A DNA stretch of 19,141 nucleotides from Candidatus Portnoyibacteriota bacterium (lineage in GTDB: Bacteria; Patescibacteriota; Minisyncoccia; RBG-13-40-8-A; JAUWHN01): NCBI GenBank assembly GCA_030605865.1, contig JAUWHN010000049.1, forward strand, positions 1 to 19,141, read 5' to 3'. Below the pieces are notes generated by a model. It was given only the letters and a program-made list of their open reading frames with translations, made no database searches and was not told the origin of the DNA. This document shows, piece by piece, positions 1 to 6,227 of the stretch; positions within the stretch are counted from its first letter, which is position 1; each line of letters opens with the position of its first letter. The translations under genes were made by a program, and so were the position numbers.

Positions 1-2280
1 ATCAGTAGCAATTTGATGACCGAGACCTCTTGAGCCAGTGTGAATCATAATAACAATTTGATCTTTAAATAAACCAAAGGCTTTAGCTATCTCCTCATCA
101 AAAATCTCATCTACCTTTTGTACTTCTACGAAATGGTTGCCGGAGCCGAGAGTACCAACTTGATCTCTCCCTCGATTTTTAGCATGAGAAGAAACCATTG
201 ATGCATCAGCTTGTTCTATTCGACCTTCAGCTTCGCAATTCTCAATATCTTCTTTTTCTCCATATCCTTTTTCCGCCAAATACTTGGCTCCGTCCTCTAA
301 AACTCGGTCAATTTGCTCAATTGAGTGCTTCTCTTGCCTTCCTCTTCCCAGTCCCGATGGGACCTCTCTCTGAATTTCATTAGCTAAATTCTCTAAATGT
401 GGTTTTACATCTTTTTCCAAATAATCAGATCTCAACAATTTCATTCCGCAATTTGAGACAACAAAATTGTTAGCAATAAAATTGTGATCAGGATGATTTA
501 CTGTAAAATCATATACATAGTCTTTATATGGAATTTTCTCTATCTTTTCTATTTCGTCCCAAATCAAACCTCGAGAACCATATGTATTACTTTTTATATA
601 ATCTTCAAAAGAAGGAAAATTAAATGCAATTCTAGGGTTACCTCTTTTCCTTCTAATGCCCCAGCTCTCTTCTTCAAAAATAGAGTGATAAAGAAACTGA
701 GCAGGTGTATATTTGCTACTATATTTTTTTACTAATTTTTTAAAATCTCCTTTTTTCTTATATAATTTTTTAATTTCCTCTCTTGCTTTGGTTCTTAAAT
801 CAACTATTTTTAATTTTTTCTTTAAATAACTTCCTGCCAAGCAAGCTTTTTTAAATTTTTCTTGATTATATTCATAACTCACTGTCTGGAAAAACTTAAT
901 AATATTATCTGCTCTTTCACTTATTTGTAAACGAAAACCCAATGTCTTACCTTTTTTCCCTTTATATTGATAACCGGGAACTTCTTTGATGCCATGAGTT
1001 TCTACGTCAAAATCTTTCAAAAGCCTTGCAATATTTTTCAAAAATAACTTTGCATTCTTTTCTAATTTTTCCGCCTTTTGCATATTTAGTTGAGGGGCAT
1101 AAAAATTGTATTTGTTTAAAGTTGAGGGCGTAGAAAGTTCCGCTCCGAAAAAAGCCCCTAAAAATAGTCTCTTTTGCCAAAGAGGACATTCAAAAATCCA
1201 TTTTGGCACCCCGTATTCTTTTTCGCTTCTTGAACCACAAGGCATTCCCAGCGCCACTAATAAAATTGCAAAAGAAGTAGCGCTCACTCTAAAACTATAT
1301 TCTGTTCTAGTAAATTTGTACTTTTTATAATAAGTTTTTATCTCATGATCTCTTGTTCGATTATAAATCTTTGAAGGTTTAAAGCCTATTTTCTTAATAT
1401 CCTTACGAATATCTTCTAAATCTTCTGGTTTTCCATAAAAAGTTACTGGACCCGGCGAATTTTTGCTTAGGGGAATCGTGCCGTCGCCTAAAGTATATCC
1501 TATTATTTTTAATAAATACGGTAACTGGGATGAATTATATTTTAAAGGTACAATGTTGATTTTTCTTAAAAAAGAAATAATCTGCTCCTTTGCCGATCCC
1601 GATGACGTCTTAAATTTTGATAAAACTTTAATAAAATCATCCTCTGATAAAATGATCTTACTAGAAGGCTTCCTGTATTTAACACCCTTAAAAGGAAGAA
1701 GGGCTACTTTTTCTCCTTTTTTAATATTTTTGATTTCTCTCATTCCTTCTTTAGTTTGAATCGGATGATCATCGGTTACCTCAATTTTTTCTCCAGATTG
1801 AGTAGTAATTTGATGAATGCTTGGATTATTATATCTTTTTAAAAAATAAATCATTTCAGACGTATCTAAACTTTTTTCTTTAAAATTGACACAACTCACA
1901 TTTTTATTCTTCCATGATTTTTCTAATTCCTTAATAGTAGTATAAGCGCCATTATCTAATAAAACCCTTGTTTGAGGAGAGAGGCAATTGATATCAAAAC
2001 CCACGCCGCCAGGTGAAATAACGCCATTTTCAGCATCCATTGCAGCTACTCCGCCAATCACAAAGCCATACCCGGTGTGGATGTCGGGCATTGCTAAAGA
2101 GTAGTTTATAATTCCCGGCAAAGTAGCGACGTTAACAACCTGATTTATGGCATCGGGTTCTATGGTGTCAAGCATTTTTTCGCTAGCATAAATTCGTGCC
2201 AACACCTTCATATCCGACCTAAAACTCTTGGGAATCTCCCAAAGATAGTCATTGATTTTTTTGAAATCAGATTTCTCCAT
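1..2280 (-). CDS. rtcB: RtcB tRNA/RNA-splicing ligase with intein (3' end outside window)
   Basis: RtcB is the GTP- and Mn2+-dependent RNA ligase that joins 2',3'-cyclic phosphate or 3'-phosphate ends to 5'-OH ends. The frame is open for 760 codons from ATG at 2278-2280 to the window edge, so the C-terminus is missing. Residues 1-98 form the N-extein, with the RtcB signatures MPDIHTGYGF and SPGGVGFDIN. Residues 99-610 are an intein. Residues 611-760 are the start of the C-extein: CGMKLL, then VPSGLGRG, GSGNHF and HTGSRGLG. The Asp and Cys of the split D-I-N-C motif and the His of GSGNH and of HTGSRG correspond to known Mn ligands. The guanylylated histidine should lie further downstream, out of view. 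About 248 extein residues are visible of the roughly 480 usual for the family. It is the last visible gene of an operon with archease, 30 nt downstream of it. Assignment is very secure. Confidence 0.96.
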   Translation of the reverse strand, partial: MEKSDFKKINDYLWEIPKSFRSDMKVLARIYASEKMLDTIEPDAINQVVNVATLPGIINYSLAMPDIHTGYGFVIGGVAAMDAENGVISPGGVGFDINCLSPQTRVLLDNGAYTTIKELEKSWKNKNVSCVNFKEKSLDTSEMIYFLKRYNNPSIHQITTQSGEKIEVTDDHPIQTKEGMREIKNIKKGEKVALLPFKGVKYRKPSSKIILSEDDFIKVLSKFKTSSGSAKEQIISFLRKINIVPLKYNSSQLPYLLKIIGYTLGDGTIPLSKNSPGPVTFYGKPEDLEDIRKDIKKIGFKPSKIYNRTRDHEIKTYYKKYKFTRTEYSFRVSATSFAILLVALGMPCGSRSEKEYGVPKWIFECPLWQKRLFLGAFFGAELSTPSTLNKYNFYAPQLNMQKAEKLEKNAKLFLKNIARLLKDFDVETHGIKEVPGYQYKGKKGKTLGFRLQISERADNIIKFFQTVSYEYNQEKFKKACLAGSYLKKKLKIVDLRTKAREEIKKLYKKKGDFKKLVKKYSSKYTPAQFLYHSIFEEESWGIRRKRGNPRIAFNFPSFEDYIKSNTYGSRGLIWDEIEKIEKIPYKDYVYDFTVNHPDHNFIANNFVVSNCGMKLLRSDYLEKDVKPHLENLANEIQREVPSGLGRGRQEKHSIEQIDRVLEDGAKYLAEKGYGEKEDIENCEAEGRIEQADASMVSSHAKNRGRDQVGTLGSGNHFVEVQKVDEIFDEEIAKAFGLFKDQIVIMIHTGSRGLGHQIATD
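451..1986 (-). mobile_element. RtcB intein with LAGLIDADG homing endonuclease
   Basis: This is an in-frame protein-splicing element of 512 residues. It begins with Cys (CLSPQTRVLLDNG, block A) directly after GVGFDIN. Block B is IEVTDDHPI, with the expected T-x-x-H-like spacing. The two endonuclease motifs are IIGYTLGDGTI (about 1476-1510) and LFLGAFFGAEL (about 1133-1165), and both keep the acidic residue expected at the metal site. The C-terminal splicing region is DYVYDFTVNHPDHNF followed by IANNFVVSN, then the +1 Cys (448-450). The last intein residue is Asn, but the residue before it is Ser where most inteins have His. Excision would rejoin GVGFDIN and CGMKLL exactly, restoring the RtcB metal site. 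Archaeal RtcB proteins (for example P. horikoshii) are recalled to carry inteins at this same cysteine. Boundaries are seen in the sequence; splicing and endonuclease activity are inferred. Confidence 0.95.
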
Positions 2281-2310
2281 TTTGAATTTTATATTAATTT
2301 ATCCCTAGAA

Positions 2311-2739
2311 TTAAATGTCAAATAGCACTGTGGTTTCGTATAAACCTTTTTTATTCTTTTTTATCTCTAACCCATGATAAGTTACTGCTTTAATATCTTC
2401 GCCAAATGATTCAATCTTGTTTCCAAACAATTCTGCTTCAAGAATTGTTTGTCCCGAGCTTGTTGAAGGACTGAACTTTTTAAATTTTACATCATCATAA
2501 ACTTCTTTATTTACCTGACTCAAATACAAGACCTCGCTCAAAAAATCCACTAACAAAGCATTCAAATCCAAAGATTTCACACTTATTTTCCTTTTAACTT
2601 CTAACTTTTTACTTTTTACTTTCAAAACCGCACTCATTCCCCTCATCGCATTCAAAAACAACTCTTCCTTTGTCTTCCCAAGGGCCTGAACTTTAACGTC
2701 AGCAGGATGGGCTAAAATTTTGTAATTTTTATTTTCCAT
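2311..2739 (-). CDS. Archease, RtcB activator
   Basis: Archease is a small metal-binding protein that promotes guanylylation and turnover of the RNA ligase RtcB. This 142-residue product has the family pattern: ILAHPADVKVQALGKTKEELF with N-A-M-R-G-M near the N-terminus, a central LLVDFLSEVLYL helix, and YHGLEIKK...TTVLFDI at the C-terminus. The conserved Asp of HPADV and the terminal Asp-Ile are plausible Ca2+/Mg2+ ligands. The start MENKNYKIL (2737-2739) is chosen because homology begins there; it overlaps the end of the upstream Mur ligase gene by 11 nt, which implies translational coupling. A longer frame opens upstream but only repeats Mur ligase DNA. An in-frame SPSTSSGQ peptide (nt 2450-2475) looks like an inserted repeat in a surface loop. 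The rtcB neighbour strongly supports the function. Confidence 0.93.
   Translation of the reverse strand: MENKNYKILAHPADVKVQALGKTKEELFLNAMRGMSAVLKVKSKKLEVKRKISVKSLDLNALLVDFLSEVLYLSQVNKEVYDDVKFKKFSPSTSSGQTILEAELFGNKIESFGEDIKAVTYHGLEIKKNKKGLYETTVLFDI
2450..2475 (-). repeat. Repeat-like insertion in archease gene (STSSGQ type)
   Basis: Read with the gene, this segment is TCAGTCCTTCAACAAGCTCG plus GGAC, encoding S-P-S-T-S-S-G-Q. It resembles the CTTCGACAAGCTCAGG-type dispersed repeats recalled from many CPR and environmental genomes. Only one copy lies in this window, so the assignment relies on that recollection and on its position in a poorly conserved loop. Confidence 0.5.
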
Positions 2740-4018
2740 AAATTTTCTTAAATTCCTCACGGACAACTTTTCTGTCATCCCAGGGAATTTTCCGATCCTT
2801 TTCAACACATATCCACGGCTCACTACCCTTGCCAGTAATTATAACAACATCGTTTTTCTGAGCCGAGGTGAGCGCCTGATAAATTGCCTCTCTTCTATCA
2901 ATGATTTTTCTAACTTCGATTTTTGATCTCCGAATCTCTTCAAAACCGGCCTCAATATCTTTAAGTATAGAAATCGGGTCTTCGTTATAGGGATCTTCAT
3001 TGGTTAAAATAATTTCATCGCAATGTTTAACAGCAATCTTTCCCATTTCCGGTCTTTTCCACTTATCTCTCCCTCCCCCACAGGAACCCAAGACACAAAC
3101 TGTTTTTGAATTACGATCCATAAATTCCGAGGCGCGAATCGTTTTATAAACCTTTTCTAGTGCATCAGGCGTATGAGCATAGTCGACGTATACCACGAAT
3201 GGCTTTTTCATAACCATTTCCATTCTTCCAGAAATTTCCTTAATACTTTTTAAAGTCCTAAGTATTTTATTTATTTTTACTCCTTGAGATAAACTAACGC
3301 AAGCTGCGGCCAAGGAATTATAAATATTAAACTCCCCGGGTAATGAAATTTGTAAGTCAATTTTGTCTGGCTGAATTTTAGCCTTTTTATTTTTAATGCC
3401 ATAAGTATATTTTTTTATGGTCCCGCCTTGCCGCGAGGCAGGACCGGCTAATTTAGCAAAATGTTCGCCATATTTATCATCAATATTAACCACAACAAAC
3501 TTATCCTTTTTCTTGCTTTTTTTTAACGCTTTAAATAATTTCCCTTTTGCTTTTTTGTAATTTTCAAATCCTTTATGAGCTTCAAGGTGTTCTCTGGTTA
3601 AATTGGTAAAAACCGCTCCATTAAAATCAATAAATTTGTGGCGGCGCTGCTTTATACCTTCGGAGGTTATCTCTAAGATCGCATATTTGCACCCAGCTTT
3701 TATTGCATCTCTTAAAAATTTTTGAAGCTTAAACCGTCCAGGCATGGTCATTTTCAGCATATTTGGCCATTCTTTTTTCCCGATTTTAAATTTTATTGAT
3801 GAAAGAGAGGCAATTTTACCTTGATCTTGCGTTAGGGCTTGCTCCAAAATCTCGGTTATTAAATGAACTACCGTTGATTTTCCGTTAGTGCCGGTTACTC
3901 CGATAACAACTAATTTCTTAGAAGGAAAATCATAAATTAAAGCGCCTAAAAAAACCAGCAAAAAATGATACCAGCTGAAAATGAAACTCGGAATAAGTTT
4001 TTTTAGTAAAGTTTTCAT
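2729..4018 (-). CDS. murE: MurE-type Mur ligase, minimal form with N-terminal membrane segment
   Basis: This is an ATP-dependent ligase of the Mur family, which adds amino acids to UDP-MurNAc-peptides in peptidoglycan precursor synthesis. The P-loop TGTNGKST is at residues 42-49. NLTREHLEAH (139-148) and KKAKGKLF (155-162) match the catalytic centre including the lysine that is usually carbamylated. GEFNIYNSLAA (228-238), YVDYAHTPDAL (277-287) and GSCGGGRDKWKRPEMG (311-326) are the central and C-terminal domain signatures. At 429 residues it is shorter than typical MurE (about 490): the N-terminal substrate domain is absent, replaced by a hydrophobic stretch at residues 9-28 that could be a membrane segment. 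Where meso-DAP-type MurE has D-N-P-R, this has E-D-P-Y (341-344), so the amino acid it adds is uncertain. Residues 193-199 (PASRQGG) come from a GC-rich insertion. A MurT-like or other Mur-ligase role is possible. Confidence 0.85.
   Translation of the reverse strand: MKTLLKKLIPSFIFSWYHFLLVFLGALIYDFPSKKLVVIGVTGTNGKSTVVHLITEILEQALTQDQGKIASLSSIKFKIGKKEWPNMLKMTMPGRFKLQKFLRDAIKAGCKYAILEITSEGIKQRRHKFIDFNGAVFTNLTREHLEAHKGFENYKKAKGKLFKALKKSKKKDKFVVVNIDDKYGEHFAKLAGPASRQGGTIKKYTYGIKNKKAKIQPDKIDLQISLPGEFNIYNSLAAACVSLSQGVKINKILRTLKSIKEISGRMEMVMKKPFVVYVDYAHTPDALEKVYKTIRASEFMDRNSKTVCVLGSCGGGRDKWKRPEMGKIAVKHCDEIILTNEDPYNEDPISILKDIEAGFEEIRRSKIEVRKIIDRREAIYQALTSAQKNDVVIITGKGSEPWICVEKDRKIPWDDRKVVREEFKKIYGK
3419..3448 (-). 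repeat. GC-rich palindromic element inside the Mur ligase gene
   Basis: A sharply GC-rich island in AT-rich DNA with hairpin potential: GGTCC and GCCT on the left pair with AGGC and GGACC on the right around a 7-nt loop. Read with the gene it contains CCTGCCTCGCGGCAAGGCGG, identical over these 20 bases to part of the element in smc (9117-9136). It encodes P-A-S-R-Q-G-G and keeps the reading frame. Confidence 0.85.
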
Positions 4019-4032
4019 AAGTATCTATTTTT

Positions 4033-4060
4033 ACTATACCTCAAAGCTATTAAAAAGCAA
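4033..4060 (-). promoter_or_regulatory. Putative promoter of the mur-archease-rtcB operon
   Basis: On the minus strand there is TTGCTT (4055-4060), a 16-bp spacer and TATAGT (4033-4038). The -10 box ends 14 nt before the Mur ligase ATG, giving a 5' leader of only about 7 nt. No Shine-Dalgarno sequence is seen. Confidence 0.5.
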
Positions 4061-4138
4061 AACAAAGAGATTTATTGCTTATCAGTAACATAGAAAATTG
4101 GGTTTTTAGAAAATGGAGTTTTTTTATCTGCTAAAATT

Positions 4139-4147
4139 TGTTAAAAT
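4139..4147 (+). promoter_or_regulatory. Putative extended -10 promoter of yjbQ
   Basis: TTGTTAAAAT contains TGn-TAAAAT, an extended -10 form, 17 nt before the yjbQ ATG. A second TGCTAAAAT lies 10 nt upstream. No convincing -35 is seen. A weak purine-rich AAGAAG lies at about 4154-4159. The 146-bp gap to the divergent Mur ligase gene holds nothing else I recognise. Confidence 0.35.
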
Positions 4148-4164
4148 AAGATTAAGAAGTTAAA

Positions 4165-4572
4165 ATGGCTATGAAATTTTCTATCCAAACAAAAGGGGAT
4201 AATGATATAATTGATATTACTTCTCAAGTTGCAGAGCAGGTTGAAAAATCCAAAATTAAGGATGGGGTTTGTTTGATTTCTTGTCCCGGCTCAACTTGCG
4301 GGATAACTACGATTGAATATGAGCCGAATTTGATTGAGGATTTCAAGGAATTTTTGGAAAAGTTGGCGCCGTCAGATAAAGACTATAAACATGATAGAAC
4401 TTGGGGAGAGAAAAATGGCCAATCCCATCTTTTGTCAGCCTTATTTAAACCGTTTTTGACAGTGTTGATTGAAGATGCTAAATTAGCTTTAGGCCAATGG
4501 CAGCAAATTATTTTTTGTGATTTTGATAGTAGAGAAAGAAAGAGGGTAATTAATGTTAAAATAATAAAATAA
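4165..4572 (+). CDS. yjbQ: YjbQ/UPF0047 family protein
   Basis: This 135-residue protein belongs to the YjbQ (UPF0047) family. Members have been annotated as secondary thiamine-phosphate synthase because some can complement thiE mutants, but the physiological role is not settled. The sequence shows the family layout: S-C-P-G-S-T-C-G-I-T-T-I-E-Y-E-P-N in the first third, SDKDYKHDRTW and NGQSHLLSAL in the middle with the conserved histidines, and LALGQWQQIIFCDFD near the end. The length is normal. The start could be the ATG at 4165 or the in-frame ATG two codons later (MKFSIQ). The next gene starts 1 nt after its stop, so they are probably co-transcribed. That partner is a CxxC-containing DUF1858 protein, which gives no direct hint of a joint pathway. 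Confidence 0.88.
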   Translation: MAMKFSIQTKGDNDIIDITSQVAEQVEKSKIKDGVCLISCPGSTCGITTIEYEPNLIEDFKEFLEKLAPSDKDYKHDRTWGEKNGQSHLLSALFKPFLTVLIEDAKLALGQWQQIIFCDFDSRERKRVINVKIIK

Positions 4573-4573
4573 T

Positions 4574-4771
4574 ATGCAAAAAGTTGATAAGAGTATGAAA
4601 ATTGAAGAGGTGCTTAAGAAATATCCTAAAACCGTAACAATTTTTGCCAAGCACGGATTTCAATGTATTGGCTGTGCAGCAGCGAGTTTTGAAAGCATTG
4701 AACAAGGGGCAGCGACACATGGGGTTGACGTTGAAGAGCTGATTGGGGACTTGAATAGGGCAATAAAGTAA
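4574..4771 (+). CDS. DUF1858 domain protein with CxxC
   Basis: A 65-residue protein that consists of one DUF1858 domain (the hybrid-cluster-protein-associated redox disulfide domain). After an N-terminal MQKVDKSMKIEEVLKKYP helix comes the diagnostic IFAKHGFQCIGCAAASFESIEQGAATHG segment, in which Cys-Ile-Gly-Cys is the putative redox or metal-binding pair, followed by a GVDVEELIGDLNRAI helix. The family is widespread, often alone or fused to redox proteins, and its biochemical role is unknown. It starts 1 nt after yjbQ stops and is followed 40 nt later by a strong hairpin terminator, so it ends this short operon. Confidence 0.88.
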   Translation: MQKVDKSMKIEEVLKKYPKTVTIFAKHGFQCIGCAAASFESIEQGAATHGVDVEELIGDLNRAIK

Positions 4772-4772
4772 C

Positions 4773-4804
4773 AGGATTTAGGATATAGGATTTAGGATTT
4801 AGGT
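4773..4804 (+). repeat. Short tandem-like GGATTTA/GGATATA repeat
   Basis: Four imperfect copies of AGGATTTAGG/AGGATATAGG lie directly after the DUF1858 stop codon and before the terminator. They contain stops in this strand and have no coding role that I can see. Confidence 0.6.
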
Positions 4805-4810
4805 AAAAAT

Positions 4811-4841
4811 AAAACTGCAGACCTTGTCGGCTGCAGTTTTT
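4811..4841 (+). terminator. Rho-independent terminator after the DUF1858 gene
   Basis: The arms AAAACTGCAG (4811-4820) and CTGCAGTTTT (4831-4840) are perfectly complementary around ACCTTGTCGG, and a T-run follows. The opposite strand also ends in a T-rich tract, so it may act both ways. Confidence 0.85.
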
Positions 4842-4873
4842 AGTTAAGTCAAGATATGATAGAATAAAAGCGT

Positions 4874-4954
4874 ATGCGGAACGAGGAAATAACAAAAATT
4901 TTAATAGTTAATACCCGGCCAGTTGAGCAGTTTTTGAAGTTGCTCAAAAAATAA
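4874..4954 (+). CDS. Possible 26-residue leader ORF before the glycosyltransferase operon
   Basis: An ATG-to-TAA frame encodes MRNEEITKILIVNTRPVEQF and six further residues. It sits between the terminator and the first glycosyltransferase gene, with a TATGAT -10-like box at 4855-4860 just upstream. Its second half contains an inverted repeat TTGAGCA/TGCTCAA (about 4923-4947), and it stops immediately before the attenuator-like hairpin. No Shine-Dalgarno sequence and no homology are recognised. It could be a chance frame in a 5' leader; position is the only argument for it. Confidence 0.25.
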   Translation: MRNEEITKILIVNTRPVEQFLKLLKK

Positions 4955-4990
4955 ACCCGTTCTTTTTTTGAAGAAACAGGGTTAATTTTT
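4955..4990 (+). promoter_or_regulatory. Attenuator-like hairpin overlapping the ribosome-binding region of GT1
   Basis: AACCC-GTTCTT (from about 4954) can pair imperfectly with AAGAAAC-AGGGTT (about 4971-4984), followed by AATTTTTT and then the ATG. The AGGG that would be the best Shine-Dalgarno match lies in the right arm, so folding would both resemble a terminator and mask the ribosome site. This is inferred from sequence only. Confidence 0.4.
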
Positions 4991-4991
4991 T

Positions 4992-6227
4992 ATGACCATA
5001 GGAATTGACATTCGAGTTTTAGCAAAAGGCACGAGAACGGGGATTGAAGAGTATGTTTTGAATCTCTTGCCCCGTCTTTTGCCATTGGACCCGCCTGCGG
5101 CCCGCCTGCCGGCGAGGCAGGACGAGGCAGGTAAGAAAATAAAATATAAATTGTTCTATAATGCTTTTAAAAAAGTAAAACTAGATTATCCCTGGCTTGA
5201 TTTACCCAATGTTGAGTTATGCGAATTTAAAATCCCTAATCGTCTATTTTTTACTTCGGCCCGTTATTTAGGACAACCAAAAATTGATAAATTATTAAAA
5301 GGAATAGACGTTTATTTTAATCCTCATTTTTTTGTCGCCCCAGTTTCTCCAGAATGCAAAAAAGTAATTACTTTTCATGATTTATCTTTTGAGCATCATC
5401 CTCAATTATTTAGCCATCGAAAAATACTTTGGCAGAAATTTTTAATGAATACTAAACAAGAAGCAAAAAAAGCAGACAAGATTATGGCTGATTCTTTTTC
5501 AACCAAAGAAGATTTAGTCAATATTTACAAAATTGATCCAGCAAAAATAAAAGTGGTTTATTTGGGGGTTAGCAAAGATTTTAAGCCCATCAGGGAAGAC
5601 AACTCCCAGCTTAAAAGAGTCAGAAAAAAGTATAGCTTGCCTGTCTCGTTGTCAGGCGGGCCCAAACCTTTCATTTTGTATTTTGGCACCATTGAGCCGC
5701 GTAAAAATTTAATTTTGCTTATCAAGGCATTTGAGGCCTTAAAAGAAAAAACTATCTGGAAAGGCTTTGAAAGGGGTGTATTTAGTGATTTAAAATTAGT
5801 TATTGCCGGAGTCAAGGGTTGGCTTTATAAAGATATATTTAAAGAAGTTGAGAAGTCAAAATATAAAAAAGACATTATTTTTACCGGGTTTATTGAAGAC
5901 AAAGACAAACCCTATCTTTACAATTTAGCTAATCTATTTGTTTATCCCAGCTTTTTTGAGGGATTTGGCTTTCCACCATTGGAGGCAATGGCTTGCGGCG
6001 TGCCAACAATTGTTTCTAATACCTCTTCTTTGCCAGAAATAGTGGGCGATGGAGCAGTTATGATTGATCCTTATAATGTTGATGAATTGAGTTTTGCTAT
6101 TAGAAAAGTTTTAGAAGATAAGGATTTGCGAGAAAATTTAATCAAAAAAGGATTAAAACAAGCCAAAAAATTCAGCTGGGACAAAACCGCTCAAGAGGTT
6201 TTAAGGATTTTTTTAGCAAAACCATGA
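4992..6227 (+). CDS. GT4-family glycosyltransferase 1
   Basis: A 411-residue GT-B fold glycosyltransferase of family GT4, likely cytoplasmic and using a nucleotide-sugar for cell-surface polysaccharide or glycoprotein glycan assembly. The N-terminal domain begins GIDIRVLAKGTRTGIEEYVL and includes ITFHDLSFEHHP and ADSFSTKEDL. The C-terminal domain starts at ILYFGTIEPRKNL and carries the E-x7-E donor-site motif EGFGFPPLE (about residues 322-330), then SSLPEIVGDGA. The acceptor and sugar cannot be deduced. Two GC-rich in-frame elements interrupt it: one near residues 33-47 (LPARQDEAG) and one in the linker between the two domains (PVSLSGG, about 217-223). Its stop overlaps the start of the next glycosyltransferase gene (ATGA), so the two are translationally coupled. 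Confidence 0.92.
   Translation: MTIGIDIRVLAKGTRTGIEEYVLNLLPRLLPLDPPAARLPARQDEAGKKIKYKLFYNAFKKVKLDYPWLDLPNVELCEFKIPNRLFFTSARYLGQPKIDKLLKGIDVYFNPHFFVAPVSPECKKVITFHDLSFEHHPQLFSHRKILWQKFLMNTKQEAKKADKIMADSFSTKEDLVNIYKIDPAKIKVVYLGVSKDFKPIREDNSQLKRVRKKYSLPVSLSGGPKPFILYFGTIEPRKNLILLIKAFEALKEKTIWKGFERGVFSDLKLVIAGVKGWLYKDIFKEVEKSKYKKDIIFTGFIEDKDKPYLYNLANLFVYPSFFEGFGFPPLEAMACGVPTIVSNTSSLPEIVGDGAVMIDPYNVDELSFAIRKVLEDKDLRENLIKKGLKQAKKFSWDKTAQEVLRIFLAKP
5090..5131 (+). repeat. GC-rich element, first copy in GT1 (reverse orientation)
   Basis: A GC-rich stretch of about 42 bp. Its complementary strand contains CCTGCCTCGCCGGCAGGCGG, close to the core found in the Mur ligase gene and smc, so the element lies in the opposite orientation to the gene. 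It adds an in-frame peptide including LPARQDEAG. Confidence 0.75.
5639..5661 (+). repeat. Degenerate GC-rich element, second copy in GT1
   Basis: CCTGTCTCGTTGTCAGGCGG aligns without gaps to CCTGCCTCGCGGCAAGGCGG with 15 of 20 bases identical, and encodes P-V-S-L-S-G-G in the same frame that gives P-A-S-R-Q-G-G elsewhere. GCCTG and CAGGC can pair. It sits in the linker between the two Rossmann domains. Confidence 0.65.

Noticed and set aside
345..375. GTCCCATCGGGAC palindrome in rtcB as another inserted repeat
   Set aside because: It encodes VPSGLG, which matches a conserved motif of RtcB proteins, so it is native sequence rather than an insertion.
198..1759. Several plus-strand open frames of 61-98 codons across the first 1.8 kb
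   Set aside because: They are antisense to the continuous, strongly recognisable rtcB-intein frame, have no homology I recognise and no promoter or ribosome site.
1..2280. RtcB as a frameshifted or split pseudogene because its conserved halves are 1.5 kb apart
   Set aside because: The frame is uninterrupted and the intervening segment has all intein splice-junction motifs.
2740..2823. Archease beginning at an upstream ATG (28 extra residues)
   Set aside because: The extra residues are only a shifted reading of the Mur ligase end and match nothing in archease; MENKNYKIL is where homology begins.
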